Shown one piece after another: positions 24,417-37,320 of a stretch of 64,000 nt of DNA. This DNA comes from Capsicum annuum (lineage: Eukaryota > Streptophyta > Magnoliopsida > Solanales > Solanaceae). The position numbers and the translations under genes were made by a program. Positions within the stretch are counted from its first letter, which is position 1. Each line of letters begins with the position of its first letter. The stretch lies in the NCBI RefSeq assembly GCF_002878395.1, contig NC_061114.1, forward strand, positions 146,040,160-146,104,159. The letters run 5' to 3'. The notes below the pieces were generated by a model. The model saw nothing but the letters and a program-made list of their open reading frames with translations, was not told the origin of the DNA and did no database searches.

Positions 24417-27400
24417 TGTCACAACTTGAGACTACTCCCTAGTTTTAAAATAATGCTTAAAACCACAAGTGATCCCAAGAAAACCCATGTACTGACATAA
24501 TACATGAGCAAATGATTATATATAAACATACATATATAACTTAACATGCTCGAACTTTGGGCTATGTCATATGGGAACCTCGATCACACATGTACCGAAG
24601 ATCACCCATAACCCAACCTAATCAACAACAAACATCCATATAGGTCAGAGAAATCCCGACCATAAAATAAGAATAGCAAAAATATAAGTCGATAACCAAT
24701 GCTAGACCCTATCTAGCATTTTATTAATAACAATAGTCTAGATAATACACTGAAGTCTACAGTCATCCACAAAAGGTCTAAACAACTAAGTCAAAGATAT
24801 CTCAGGATATGCCCCTGACAATAGCCTAGTACCAAACCTATACAAGTCTATGACATACCAAAAAATTACTATGAAAGATAGGTCTTCCAAAGAATGGAAG
24901 CTCACCACTTCAAGGTCAATGCACGAATCCGCTCGAACACCTGATCACTTAAAGAAGAGAAGAAGATGCTCTGGCACCTATGTCTTGTGGGGACGTAGTA
25001 TTTGAAGATAGTTAGCGGTTGGAGCTTTAGCATGTACCTCAAGGATAAGCATAAAATAATATCATCATTCAACAACAAATTAATATATCATATTTAATCA
25101 TACTCACACATTTATCATTATGCATAGTTATATCACATGTTAATCAAGTTATCAAGACTTAACAACATTCTTAATGGCTTCAATCATGTAACACAAAGTA
25201 GAGGACTCTGACATTCCTCTAACATTTACACCATCCTCATTAGGCATAAGTCTTTAACCACATTCACATATATTATTATACAAGGTACTTCATCCATGGT
25301 TACATTTTATCAAACAAAGCGGCTACAACCACATAGTTATTTATTGAAACAAGGGCTCTACCTATATACCACAATCACTTAGGCATGGAAATCTAAAGAC
25401 ATAATTAACTATTTGATTGAGCATAGAACTCTAATCACATAATCACATATTTAATCGGGCATGGAACTCTAATCATATAATCACATATTTAACCGGGAAT
25501 GGAACTCTAATCACATAATCATATATTTAACTGGACATAGAACTCTATTCACATAATCATATATTTAACCGGTCTTGGAACTATAGTAGCATGCATATAC
25601 ATTCAAATTGGCCTAGAACTCTAATCGCATGCTTATATATTCATCAAGGTATTTTAAACTCAAGATTTCTCTATAGGCGAGGGACTCAAACCAAAAGCTA
25701 TATTATTCAAATAGGGACTCAAATCAGTAGTCATTTCATTAGGCGAGGGACTAGAACCACAAGCCATTTTTTTGGACTAGGGAATAAATCCCTAATCATT
25801 TTATTGGGCAAGGGACTCGAACAACATGCCATTTTGTTGGACTAAGGACTCGAACCACTAGTTTCCTATCACTATTATTAGTCTACATTTGAAATCTTGA
25901 CCCATTAGTTCATGCATTAACATTCATACAATTCATATCACATTTAATGGATTTGGCTCACTTGGCCAAATCAACATTATAAATGACCACTTGGTCCCTA
26001 TGGGAGCCTTCTTTGCTCCACTATTTCAATAGATCATTGGCTTTATTTAACCTATCATACAATTCAATTTGTAGTCTTGAAGACCCACACAAACCATTTA
26101 TATATCATTAACAACATATATCAAATTTCCACCACACTTAGTTCAATACATAATTCAAGTTCAAACTTGAGGAATTGAACCCCTTTCTTAGTCATAAAAC
26201 CAACATGGTTAAAGATTACAAAATTACATTACTAACTATACAAACACAATACCAATTGACAAACATTCAAACAAAAAGGTCATTAGCCCATTTAAGCCAG
26301 AATGTAATGCATTACGTACTTAACATGATTCTTATCAACCAATTCTAAGTATTCACTATTATTATAACTCAATACATTGCCAACAAGGCCTTAACCAACC
26401 ATATAAAAGTATTCACATTCATTTAGACATTATTATGACTCATTCCTATCAACTAGGTCAATTTAATAATTGCACATTTGACCTTCACACAACTATTTAA
26501 CCATTGATTATTTCAGTAGGTCACATTCCTTGATTCAATACATTGTTACTATCATTTATCATCACCAAGACCCATATATCCATTTATAATTCATTATGAA
26601 GTTTTCACCATATTTGGGCTCAACAAACACACAACAAATTCATCTTCATGATTAGTGTTTCAATCCCTTATTTGTCATTGGCATAACAATATCATCAAAT
26701 ACACAATATATGACTGACAATAACTTTAATAAACTATGTTCCAATCATTCATGCTCATTAGGACATTGCCCTATACATCACCCACATGTAGCTAGGCATT
26801 TCACTTAGACATTTTTATAAACACCTTTTGTGTATACTTATATCAAGGTCATTTTCATTGTAGATATCATCAATATTATGATTACTCAGTACCCTCATGT
26901 TAAATAACATACAAAAAGTATCCACATATGGAATCTACCATCAATAACATGTTTCAACATAAGTATAAACAAGAATCATCATTATTCATTGTTAGGTAGT
27001 AAAAACTTTTTTATTTGATTCAAAACTACCATGTAAACTTACTAATTCAAGTGTGAAATAAATGGGTTTAGAGTTATTTAAAGAGAGGAAAAGATACATG
27101 CCTTAAACAACTTTAATCACCAATAAACTTGACAACTTTCTTGGCATTGGATGATCACCTCCAAACCCTAGCCTCCAATCTTGCTTCCAAGAGCCTTTAG
27201 AGTATTTAGGATATTTAAGTCTTTAAAATGAAGACTTGGGAGGCTAATATGCCTTATAAAGGGATAGTTTTTAGTGTTTTAGGAAAGGGAAATGACCCAA
27301 AGGTCCTTGGTTAAAAGCTGGATAGTCCACATGTGCAGGGTTATGACTCCCCATTCGGGGCTTGTGGCAATCATGACCTAGGGTACGAGTGGTACCCTAA

Positions 27401-27927
27401 CTTATACCCTATCCTTCTACTCATTCAAGCACACTATTGTAGGTACTAAAAGGGACCTTTGAGTCATAAACAAGGGTATGAATCACCCTTCCATCGTTAT
27501 TTGAAGTCATGACCAAAATAGTCTACTCTAGGGGTGAGACTTTACTCTATATAGTTGGCTAGTATACGACTCAAAATCTTCCTTACGACCAAGGAATGAC
27601 CTTCCATATGTAGGAAATTATGTTACCTTAATATAATTCTTAGGTTATGAATAGTGAGTACATGGTGGGTATGAGTTATGACCTAGGGTACGTCTCAAGT
27701 ACCCCCAACCGTATCCACTCTAGAGCATCAAAAGTTTATGTTTTCTTAATGGTTCCAAGGTTCCACTTTGATAGGTAAGTAGGGATAAAAATTTACACCT
27801 CAACATATACCAAATATATCTTTATACAATTTAGAAACCACGCACTACAAGGTTACAACACAACACATATCATCATCATCACCAATCAACCAAAAAATTT
27901 TGCAAGGCCACATTCTTGGGTGTTTCA
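24417..27927 (-). repeat. 3.5-kb 3' LTR of a minus-strand Del/Tekay-type element
   Basis: On the plus strand it runs from TGTCACAACTTGAG to GGGTGTTTCA, so the minus-strand LTR begins TGAAACACCC and ends TTGTGACA. A polypurine tract lies immediately to its right on the minus strand, making it a 3' LTR whose body lay to the right. It sits inside the gag remnant ending at 24416. The blocks at 24740-25070 match 47780-48095. The palindrome AGGGTAC-GAGTG-GTACCCT is at 27380-27398. The element body is lost beyond about 28045. Confidence 0.75.
25385..25865 (-). repeat. LTR-internal minisatellite of two different unit types
   Basis: From about 25385 to 25660 a unit of roughly 40 bp recurs about six times around TGGAACTCTAATCACATAAT. 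From 25670 to 25865 a unit of roughly 37 bp recurs around GAGGGACTCGAACCACAAGC. Both are imperfect. The related LTR at 47640-48830 has a different array (unit of about 42 bp) at the corresponding place. Confidence 0.75.
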
Positions 27928-27941
27928 TTCTCCCCCACTTA
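27928..27941 (-). other. Polypurine tract next to the 3.5-kb LTR
   Basis: The minus strand reads TAAGTGGGGGAGAA directly before the LTR start TGAAACACCC. This is the expected plus-strand primer of a Del/Tekay element and fixes the LTR as the 3' copy. Confidence 0.8.
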
Positions 27942-28045
27942 GAATCATTCATCAGTAAATAATGGTGAAGACAAGCTCATTCTCAATTTAACACATTAGA
28001 AATAATCAAGACAATATTAACACAATTGAGGACAAGGCACACAAC
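27942..28045 (-). other. Short leftover of the minus-strand element body
   Basis: About 100 bases left of the break at 28046, where family X LTR similarity starts. Nothing codes here. Confidence 0.4.
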
Positions 28046-28900
28046 ATGATTTCATCACTTTATTCACATGGACATTCTATAAAATACCTGAGGACCACAA
28101 CTTCATGCATATAATCATGGATACATATGCAACTAAAATTACCAACTTACAATTCCATGGGTTTAGCAAGCAATTCATAAAATACTTGTCTAATTTCATG
28201 AATCATATAGTAATCATAGATTAAAATCCAATTAAGATCATAGACACATTAATCACTTTGTAAATTCAAGGGTTTATCAAGATAATCACATATTCATCAC
28301 ACATGTTATTCCATTTCATGAAACTTGTACTTAAATAATGGATTGAAACCCAACTATTATCATGAACATGAATTCAATCTAATTCAAACATGGAAATCAT
28401 AAATCTGAGATCTTTGTATATTTAAAAAGGGATTCTTGAACTCTATGGGTGAAAGGAACCTATAGATGAACACCTAACATACCTAAGAAGGAGAATTCTT
28501 GAAGGTTCTTCGAGAGATTCTTAGGGATTGACCTTGATTCTTGAACTAGGGTTTTTGCCTCCAGAGAGAGATTGATTTAATTTGGGGAAAAACTGAATGA
28601 ATAATGGTGTAACTAGGTTTATTAGGGTTGAATTTTGTGTTAAAGGCTGACTAGGGTCATAGAAAAAGACTCAAATACCCCTGGAATGATTTAAAAACTC
28701 AGAAGAATATTAACTTGATTGGGATACTGAGAAAGACTAATACGGTGTACAGGGCACCTACGAATTAAATCATGATTGAATATCTTAGATCTGAAACTGA
28801 GACATTGTGCATGAACTGAGCTAAATTCATAACTACTAGGATTGTTCCATTTTGGGATAGGCAACTAGATGGAAAGATGGGAAACCATTTGAATTTGTCC
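28046..28900 (-). repeat. Partial 3' LTR of a family X element
   Basis: 28046-28715 matches 33330-34010 closely and in the same orientation: ATGATTTCATCACTTTATTC at the left, and later the GGCTGACTAGGG and AAAAGACTCAAATACACCTGG blocks. It begins abruptly at 28046, so the U5-proximal half is deleted. Similarity fades after 28715, but words such as TACGGTGTACAGGGCACCTACG continue the U3 style to about 28900. Confidence 0.65.
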
Positions 28901-30679
28901 GCCTGACTGCTAAACTGAGTTGTTGGCTTTATGGACCAAATCATACGAAAAACTTATACTCAACTGGAGCATCTCTTAACAATCTTTCTATAAAGTTCAA
29001 TTGACTTTAGGGAGCAAGGAAATCTTGGCATGGCCTGAATGAGACATAAGAAATCACAACGTTGCTAAAATTCTATAATATGAGGCGAGGCCTACAAAAC
29101 ATTACCTAAAATAGATTGACTAAGCCTTATGTACTACCTCTAAAAATTTTCAAGCTTAAATATATTTCTCGAATACTCTTTTAACTATACCCTCCACCTT
29201 AACACAATTCTTCACTCGAGACTACTAAAAATATTCACATGGGCACTAAGCAAGAATGCATAAACATACTAAAATATTTGATTAACTAGATGACTAATAG
29301 CTGAATACTTTTCATATAAGATTGAACTGTACTTAACCTAGATAACTGGACTAAAACTATAAAGTACCATGCCTATGTGGTAAGGACCGACTGAGAAGCG
29401 TGAGGTAACTAAGCATGAATTCATGGTAACGGTATTATCTAGGAATGCAAGACTAAGCGCATAACATGATTCTAAAATACTGAGATACTGAAAACTGAAT
29501 AATTCGTAATTGTACACTTTGTTCAAGAAAACCTGAAACTAGATTGAGATTTTTACTGAATGCTGAACTGAGACTGTGACTAAGTTCTAATAGCTACATA
29601 ATGGGAACTTGCACAATTGAGGATATAATTGTACACTCACATTCTATATTTTCTCAACTTCCTATCTCATAAAGAATTCTGATATTTCCTCTAATAACTA
29701 AATACAACCTCTTACTAGGTATTCACCTACATACTAACATGTCTTTCAAGCCTATCTTCTTAACTACAGCTTTGGGTAAAACATGCATGTACCAATCTTT
29801 CCTTAATAATGAAACATCCACCCTACTCTCTTTATTCTAAGGAATTTCTCATAACTACATCATTTCTTAAGAAGAGTTCACTCAAGGCTAAAACATAGGG
29901 GCCTGAAGCATGAATGAGCACTATACCTAAACTTGATACTTAACTGAAGCCTGAGAAATAGAATACCTACATCATGGATTTACGAAGAGGTCCAAACTGA
30001 AAATATACATAACATAGTCTAAATTTAACTGATCATTAGGAGTGTAGCATGAGTCATGGGAATTGAGTATACTGTAAGGTATGAGTACCTGACTCATGAG
30101 CTGTGTGACCTGGGTTTGAGTTTCTGTATTCATGGATGATGATTGGTAATATAGAGAAAATTGGAAATCCTTATACTAGAAACTGTAAACGTACATCATT
30201 GTTGATAATGTTCACGCATAGGAACTATGATCACAGAGCTGACGTGTAAGGCATGAGTAGATATTATGATAGCTGAAGTGTAAAACTTTGCACTAAGGTA
30301 AGGATGGGTTGGGCATCAACCTCTCCAACTTCTTCTCTACACAAACTAATGTTACTACTAAAATCTGAAATTCTAACTTGGTTACTTGTTCTTCCATGTC
30401 CCGCTTAGATTAAAGCCATTATTCTAAGTCTATGAACCGCTTAATAAACTCTAAATCGAGCTAACACCACTTTACTCTGGAGTCTGAGATATGACAATGC
30501 TCATAAACACTAAACTCGTTCTAAAGGACTCCTCCTAATAATGTAAGGTTTGGTGCTAGTACTTCCTTCTGATACATGATTCTTAGAATTCTATTGCCCT
30601 AACAATCATCATATAGCAAACCTCAATACTGACTAACTTAGAATTGTCAACTTCTCTTTCTACTTGTTCAATCTAGAGA
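28901..30679 (-). other. Strongly decayed interior of the family X element, no recognisable domain
   Basis: By position between protease (30680-31010) and the 3' LTR this should hold RT, RNase H and integrase on the minus strand. I tried to read these motifs and found none with confidence; every frame is broken by frequent stops. Confidence 0.4.
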
Positions 30680-31010
30680 TTTAAACTTAAATCAACTGAA
30701 ACTAAGGTACTACCCCTTCATTCAAGAACTAGTTCATCAAGAAACTTAAATGGAATGACTCTATTAAATAAATTAACTTAAGGGATTTTCTGTAATACTG
30801 TAACTGAGCAATTCCTGTATACTTGTCTAGCTGGAATAGATTTTCCCATTGAGGTAAGCACTAAGAAGGTTCTGTTAAGATTTCTAGTCTGACTTTAAAG
30901 TTGTCTTCTATGTAAAGAGTTACACAAGACAGAGAAGCTCCTGGATCTAATAGGGTATGAATATATAAATAGAGGATCTTTAAAGTACCAATGACTGCAT
31001 CAGGAGAACT
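30680..31010 (-). pseudogene. Aspartic protease remnant, family X Del/Tekay element
   Basis: The minus strand encodes LLDPGASLSCVT at 30918-30950, the intact D-P-G-A catalytic motif of Del/Tekay proteases, preceded by SPDAVIGTLKI and followed by IPARQVYRNCSVTV near 30800. These three blocks keep family order and spacing but lie in different frames or are split by stops (for example after EPS near 30880). The enzyme would cleave the Gag-Pol precursor. It follows the gag remnant in the expected order. Confidence 0.8.
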
Positions 31011-31145
31011 TTCTTGATCTTGTCTAGACTAAAGTGCAAAAATTCTATTTTGGCATTGCCTACTGGTGGCACTGGAAGTGGCACCTTGCTGATTTGAGCC
31101 ACCAGACTGAACAAAATGACAGTTGTACTAACCCTATGAACCTGA

Positions 31146-31675
31146 CTAAGGACAATCTCTGATTCTATGACCTAACTTTCCACACCCATAACATACACTA
31201 TGCCATCCCTACACACACCTTGATGGTTTTTACCATATTTCTAGCAAAGTGGGTGGGAACGACCTCTTTTCATGCTACCTTGAGACTTTGAGTCTGACGT
31301 GCTATCTCGACTGATATTTCTAAAATTTGGCACTAGAGCACTAGCTATAGAAGGATTTAAGGCTGAGAATTTTTATGGAACTGGAACCAGTTACCACTCT
31401 CTGACCTTAAACTAAAATCACTTGTTCTGACTCTTTTATTTTTATTCTTTCTATCTTTCTTCCTATATTTCTCTCTTGCTCTGCTGAGTATGAACCCCAA
31501 GACTAGATCGGACAACAACATGTAGGTTGTTATGAGCAACTACTAAATTGGCTAATGCAGTGAAAGAAACTCTAAATTCTACATGAGAGACATGTTCGTC
31601 CAGGGGATCTGCCTGAACGGGCTGAGGTACTGACTGATTTTCATAACTTCTTTCATTAGCTTCTTTGGAAGACAT
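31146..31675 (-). pseudogene. gag remnant of the family X element
   Basis: The start ATG is at 31675-31673, about 210 bases after the primer site, and opens a 70-codon frame beginning MSSKEANERSYENQ, with VEFRVSFTALANLVVAHNN as in Del/Tekay gag starts. The C-terminal end is a perfect CCHC knuckle CYGCGKLGHRIRDCP at 31149-31193, followed by a stop. The roughly 270 bases between them cannot hold the usual 200-plus residues of the capsid-like domain, so gag has a large internal deletion and at least one frameshift. It cannot form a normal particle protein. Confidence 0.85.
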
Positions 31676-31882
31676 GTTCTGGAAGCATAAATAAGAGATA
31701 AATTAGAATGATATTTTAACTTGAGCTCATTCTTACTCGAATGACATAAATATTGAAAGAAGGGAAGCTTTTTTTAAAGTATCTAATATCCTCGCGTCCA
31801 TAAGTGTGGCGCGCTACACACCCATGCACAAGACACTACATGATGCGGATTTTAGACTCCCTAGGACTCTATTAAAACTTAA

Positions 31883-31895
31883 GCTCTAATACCAA
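31883..31895 (-). other. Primer-binding site of the family X element
   Basis: The minus strand reads TTGGTATTAGAGC, one change from the initiator-Met site TTGGTATCAGAGC, three bases from the LTR end at 31899. Confidence 0.85.
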
Positions 31896-31898
31896 GTT

Positions 31899-34018
31899 TG
31901 TAACAACTCGAGACTACCCCTTAGTCATCACACAGTGCTTACGACCCTGAAAAACCACAAGCTAACCCATGACGGATATCTGCTATAAGCACTGAACAAT
32001 AATTCTAAATAAATGAGAAAAAATAGTCTGGAATGCCATAAGGTTCAAAATCTAAAATAATGATAAATAACAACATCTAATAAAATACATGTATCTAAAA
32101 TATTGTCTAAATTAGTCTAGTCTGAAAGCCTCTAACTGAATTGTCTGAATATGAAGTTAATGGGACAAGCCCCCAATTAACTCCAACTACTAAAATATGG
32201 AAATGCTGAAATAAAAGCATATCCTCGATAGATGAAGACTCACTACTAAAATTGCGACTGTTGATTGGATCTGTCTATGGGTGGTCGAGAAACTTAAGCG
32301 TTCAAACCTATGATATGAGACATCATAGTGCAAAGAGAGAGTATGTATCAGTAAGTGGAATATACTGGTATGCTAGATAAGGTAAGACTGAATGCAAGGG
32401 CTCATATGTATGAACAGTAACTGACTGAATGATTTGGAGTAAATAAATATGAGTATGTGGATAAATGAAACTGTTGTAACTACTAAGTATGCAATACTGT
32501 GCATATATGTATACCGTAACTGAGCTTTTCTGAAGTCAAGTACAGAGTTTTGTTAAAAAGTAACTGATAATCTGATGTTATTGATAACTGAATTACTAAT
32601 ACTAATTGACTGTGTTTGACAGTATTGATTCTGTAAATATGAACTGAGTTCTCAATTGAAGACTGAAACTGAGACTGTGGTAGGTAATCATCTAACTGAC
32701 ATGCCCCTCTCTGAACTGATTAGGGTCCAACCTCTAACCCCAACAGAAAGGGTGCTACTACTATGCGATGGGTACTAATACTAGAAAACTAGGATACTAA
32801 GCCTAACTGATGGGTGACACCTAGGTGGAGCCAAGCCTAATATGATGGGCAACCCCTAGGAGGTATTCAAGCCTATATAATGGGTGACTCCTCACCCTGT
32901 GCTGACTATGCAGTTCTGGAGTACAAGGAATATTGCTAACGACTCTACCTATCTGACAGGGAAGCCTTCATCCCTGTACTCATTCATTTTTAAATCCTAC
33001 TCCCAGCTAATATACATAATATTATTATACTGGAATAAACTGGTCTGAATTTAGTGAGTTTCCTGAGTTCTATAATTGACTGAGCTCTCCTAACTTTTGT
33101 ATCTAACTGAGAGTACAATTGATCGTGACAAGACTGACACTATTCTTTAGCTAACACTGGCTCTAAATAAATAGCTAAATTGTTGGGTATTAAATAACCC
33201 AGTACTTGATAGCATTAAAAGTAAAGCATCACATGATCTTGCAAAGCATAACAATGTATACTTGTTCATAAATTATCTATAGAGACATTTTATCAGATAC
33301 TTATAGGGCATAAGTTTGTTCATATACCAACATGTCATGATTTCATCACTTTATTCAGATGGACATTCTATCAAACACTTGGGGAGAACAATTTTATGCC
33401 AATAATCATGGATAACATATAAACATGACTACTACAATTCCATGGGATTAGCAAGAAATTCATATAATTCCCCATAAAATATTAGTCTAATTTCATGAAT
33501 CATATAATAATCATGGATTAAAATCTAATTAACATCATAGACACATTAATTACTTTGTAAATTCAAGGGTTTAACAAGATAATCACATATTCATCACACA
33601 TGATATTCCATTTCATGAAACTTGTACTTAAATCATGGATTGAAACCCAACTACTATCATGAACATGAATTCAAACTAATTCAAACATGGAAATCATAAA
33701 TTTGAGATCTTGTATATTTAAAAAGGGATTCTTGGACTCTATGGGTGAAAGAAACCCATATATGAACACCTAACATACCTAATAATAAGAGTTCTTAAAG
33801 GATCTTGGAGAGATTCTTGAGGATTGACCTTGATTCTTGAACTAGGGTTTTTGCCCCTTGAGAGAGAATGATTTAATTTAGGAAAAAACTAAATGGATAA
33901 TGGTGTAACTAGGTTTATTAGGGTTGAATTTCATGTTAAAGGCTGACTAGGGCTGCGGAAAAGACTCAAATACACCTGGAATAATTTAAAAACTTAAAAT
34001 TTAAAATTGGAAATTAAC
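31899..34018 (-). repeat. 5' LTR of the family X element, U3 end truncated
   Basis: It ends on the minus strand CTCGAGTTGTTACA next to the primer site. It matches 1-1400 from about 32670 onward, 28046-28715 from 33330 onward and parts of 52920-54499. The U3 start (TGTAAYACCCC) is missing, because plus-strand Athila pol sequence begins at about 34019. Confidence 0.8.
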
Positions 34019-35540
34019 TGAAAAGCCATTTTATGGTGAATTTGGGGTTGAATTGAGAGAAAAGCCATTTTATGGTGAACGAGGGAATTGTCTTAGGGAA
34101 CAAAATTTTTGAAAAGTTATAAAAGTTGGCAAGATGAAAATTGAAGTTATTGAGAATATACCTCCACCAATCACAGTCAAAGAGGTACATAGTTGTCTTG
34201 GTCATACCAACTTTTATTGAGGTTCTTAAAGGACTTCTCAAAAATTGTGAAATCTTTTTGTAACTTATTACATAACGATTTTACATTTTTATATAACGCT
34301 TGATTGAGGGCATTTCTTTTCCATAAGGCAAAGCTTACGTATGCTCCTATTAGTGCTACTCTGAATTAGTCTAAGCCCTTCAAAGTAATATGTGATGCAA
34401 GTGGGGTGGCTCTTAGTGTTATTTTGGAACAGAAGCAAGAGAAAATATTTAACCATATTTACTATGCGATCAAATCATTAAATGGAGCACAAAGGAATTA
34501 CAAAGTAACTGAACAAGAATTACTTGCAATGGTTTATACAGTTAGAAATTCTAAGTATCCTTTCTTGGTAAAAAACTGGCAGTGAACATTTATCATTCTT
34601 CCTTGAGATAACTCATGGCAAATAAAGATTCAAAGCCATGATGGACTCATTGGTTTCTCTTACTTTAGGAATTTTACTGGGAATTCAAAGATCGGAAAGG
34701 TTGTGAAAACCAAGTTGATGTTCATCTATCTAGACTTGAAGGTGACAAGAGAGTAGTAGAAAAGGTATAGATTGATAACTCCTTTCTACATAAGCAGGTA
34801 TTAGCAACTTCTCTTAGTCTTGTGCCTTGGTTAGCCAATTTTACTGACTATATTACTAGCAATATGATGCCAAATGATCTAAACTCTCAACAAATATGAA
34901 ATTTCTACATGATTTGAGAAAATACTTTTGTATGCTCCATATCTATTTAGGCTTTTATATTTATGGAATTATACGAAGACGTGTTCTTGAATTAGAAATA
35001 ACGAGTACATTAGATATTTGTCGCTCATCCCCTATAGGGGGACATCACGGTAATGTGAATGGGGCATAAAAAATATTGTAAAATGGTACAATTGGACCAT
35101 TTTCCATCAAGATGTGCAATAATTTATAAAGATATATGACCAATGCTAAAGGCAAGGAGCCATCTCACAAAGGTAAGAGTTTCATATGTCCTTGATCATA
35201 AAAATTGAATAACTTGACATGTGGGGTATTGAATTTATGGGACCTTTGTGATTTTCTTTAACCAGTAATACATATTTATGGTAGTGGATTATGTGTCAAA
35301 ATAAGCGGAAGTTATGGCTGTACCGAATAATGAAAGTAAGAGTATGGCTACAGTTCTGAAGAGGAATATTAGTGATGGGTTTCAGTAACAAAAAATTTTG
35401 TGCCTTGCTAGAAAAGTATAGAGTCAAGCTATATAAGGTAGCTACCCCTTATCATTCGTAGACCAGTGGTTAGGTAGAAGTTACAAATCTAGAGATAAAG
35501 ATGATTCTTGCAAAAATAGTAAAATTTTGATGATATTATT
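34019..35540 (+). pseudogene. Athila/Tat-type pol remnant: RT end, RNase H, integrase
   Basis: Plus-strand landmarks appear in family order. The RT C-terminus is HFMVNEGIVLGNKI at about 34063-34105, then EVIENIPPPITV and LGHTNFY. RNase H is at 34370-34590: ICDASGVALSVILEQ, IYYAIKSLNGAQRNY and VTEQELLAMVY. The linker has DRKGCENQVDVHLSRLE near 34690. Integrase includes SSPIGGHHGNV near 35025, a degraded WGIDF region near 35225, and KVATPYHS with VEVTNLEIKMILAKIV at about 35437-35525. Frames change at least four times, and stops interrupt the TPYHxQTSGQVEV block. The zinc-binding cysteines are not recognisable. The left end abuts an LTR and the right end runs to the LTR at 35759. Confidence 0.85.
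34020..34079 (+). repeat. 39-bp tandem duplication inside the RT remnant
   Basis: GAAAAGCCATTTTATGGTGA starts at 34020 and again at 34059, an offset of 39 bp (13 codons, in frame). The second copy continues into proper RT sequence; the first sits at the junction with the LTR. Confidence 0.85.
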
Positions 35541-35758
35541 TAGTCTATAATGTCAAATTGTTATGGCATCATAGTTTATTTGCATTCACGTGATTTTGAA
35601 TGAATCCCAAGGATCCGATCGGAGACTTGGAAAATTTTGCTAAGTGTCTGTGAAACTGCTTCAACGGCAGTCACTTAAAGACCGGGGGATTACTTTAGGG
35701 ACAAGCATTGGTCCCCTCTTAGAATTTTAAGCTGAGTACTTACAACTACAGTAGAGGT
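35541..35758 (+). other. Short decayed flank between integrase remnant and LTR
   Basis: Probably the tail of the plus-strand Athila integrase region, but I could not align it. No open frame of note. Confidence 0.35.
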
Positions 35759-37304
35759 TGATAACACCCAAGCTAGACCTTCACATTGAAGATTTTATGG
35801 TCGCTTTCAATTATAGTAACCTAACAAATATTGGGGTCGAATCCCAAGGGAATACGTGGAATCATGACTCCCATCTGTTATAATAAATAGGAAAAATTGG
35901 AAAAGTAAATGGGGGGATTTGAGTAGGAATATTGAACAAGTAGTGAATATCAACTTTGTCTATAGTCAGTCATAGGTGAAAACTAGGATTGTCTTCCCCC
36001 TGGGTTATTAACACCGTAGGATTATTATGCCTTGTTGAACCAAACCTGATACCTTGCATGTAAAATCTAATAAGTTATGTACCATTAATCATTTTTTTGA
36101 CAAGCTAGTAGATTTCACTCTTTGTAGATCCAGTTTACTATTAACTTTTGAGTTTCTAGCTATTAGATGACAGTTAACCATTTTACTTAGATGATACCTA
36201 GTAGCGCGGATCGATAGTTAAACTTTAAATAACTATTGTAGTTATCTTTTACTAGTCACTACTCTACTATTGGAGTAAGTAGAATTAATCTAGATAGGAT
36301 CCTAGTGTTTGCGACCGCTCAGATAATTATTAAAGTGAAAATAATACAATGCATGCATAGGTGTCAGTTTAGAAAAACAATAATACTTTCCCTTCTTCGT
36401 TAATCCGCCAGGGTTTCCACAACACTGGCTATGGTTTTTTAGCCGCTCATGCTTTTGAAATAATCAACAACATTCAAAATTTAAAGAATAATATGAAATC
36501 ACAATAATCACAAGTAAAAACCCAAAACTTTAACTAAATTTATCAACTCAAACCAATAAAAGAGAATTCCAAGACCAAAATCAAATCTCAAAATCAAAAT
36601 ATGTTTGTAAGTATCAAAAACGTGTAACTTCGACTAAAAAAACACATACGGGGTATTTATAGTACATGAGGAAACCCTAAAATTAAATCCTGGATAATAA
36701 AGGACAAAATAAGATCGGTGGCTACTTATCTGTGTCTACATGTGTCCTGACCTTGGGTGCATGTGCAATATGCGTCCTGAGGCTGGGCACATGTAGACAC
36801 CAAAAAGTTCTAGAAAATGTTACTGCAACTTTTGTCTCTGGATTTGATACTTCTGGCACTTAACTAACCTACATGCGGTCCACATGTACTACATATGGTC
36901 CACATATTGACATAGGTAAGTGCCGGAAATTTGTTTTCAGCGTTTTCACCCTCTGGATTATCACTTTTGGTAATTACCTTAGTCTCAAACAAATGACATG
37001 TACTGTATGTGGTTGACATGTAGACATAGGTAAGTGTCAGTCCTTCCAATACTTGCAGCCAAGCTTCAAATCATCAACTTTCATCACATGCTTTGCTAAC
37101 GTACATCCAATAAATGCTAAAACGCCCACAAATGATCAAGTTAGTAGGCAAAAACTTCATTTCATTTTTTTAGGAACTTAGCATCCAAAACATAGTTTTC
37201 TGCAAAACATATTCATAATACATCATATCTAACAAAAAACCTAAGAAACTTGCATATTTTCATAGTTTTAAGCGTTGAAAGTGCTATATTTCTGTATCAC
37301 ATCA
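35759..37304 (-). repeat. 3' LTR of minus-strand Athila-type element A
   Basis: It starts TGATAACACCC and ends CACATCA on the plus strand (1,546 bp), with a minus-strand polypurine tract directly to its right. It shares the GGGGTCGAATCCCAAGGGAA block (near 35833) with the LTRs at 3815 and 48831. A perfect 13-bp inverted repeat, GTGTCTACATGTG (36732-36744) and CACATGTAGACAC (36788-36800), lies inside. It is inserted beside the plus-strand Athila remnant. Confidence 0.8.
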
Positions 37305-37320
37305 ACAACCTCAACTTAGA
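37305..37320 (-). other. Polypurine tract of element A
   Basis: The minus strand reads TCTAAGTTGAGGTTGT right before the LTR start TGATGTGATACAG. It is a weakened form of the TTTAAGT-plus-G-run Athila tract. Confidence 0.6.

Noticed and set aside
24417..27927. Complete element bounded by 24417 and 27927
   Set aside because: The ends look like one LTR, flanking bases CCTCA and TTCTC do not form a TSD, and a polypurine tract borders only the right end, so it is a 3' LTR of a truncated element.
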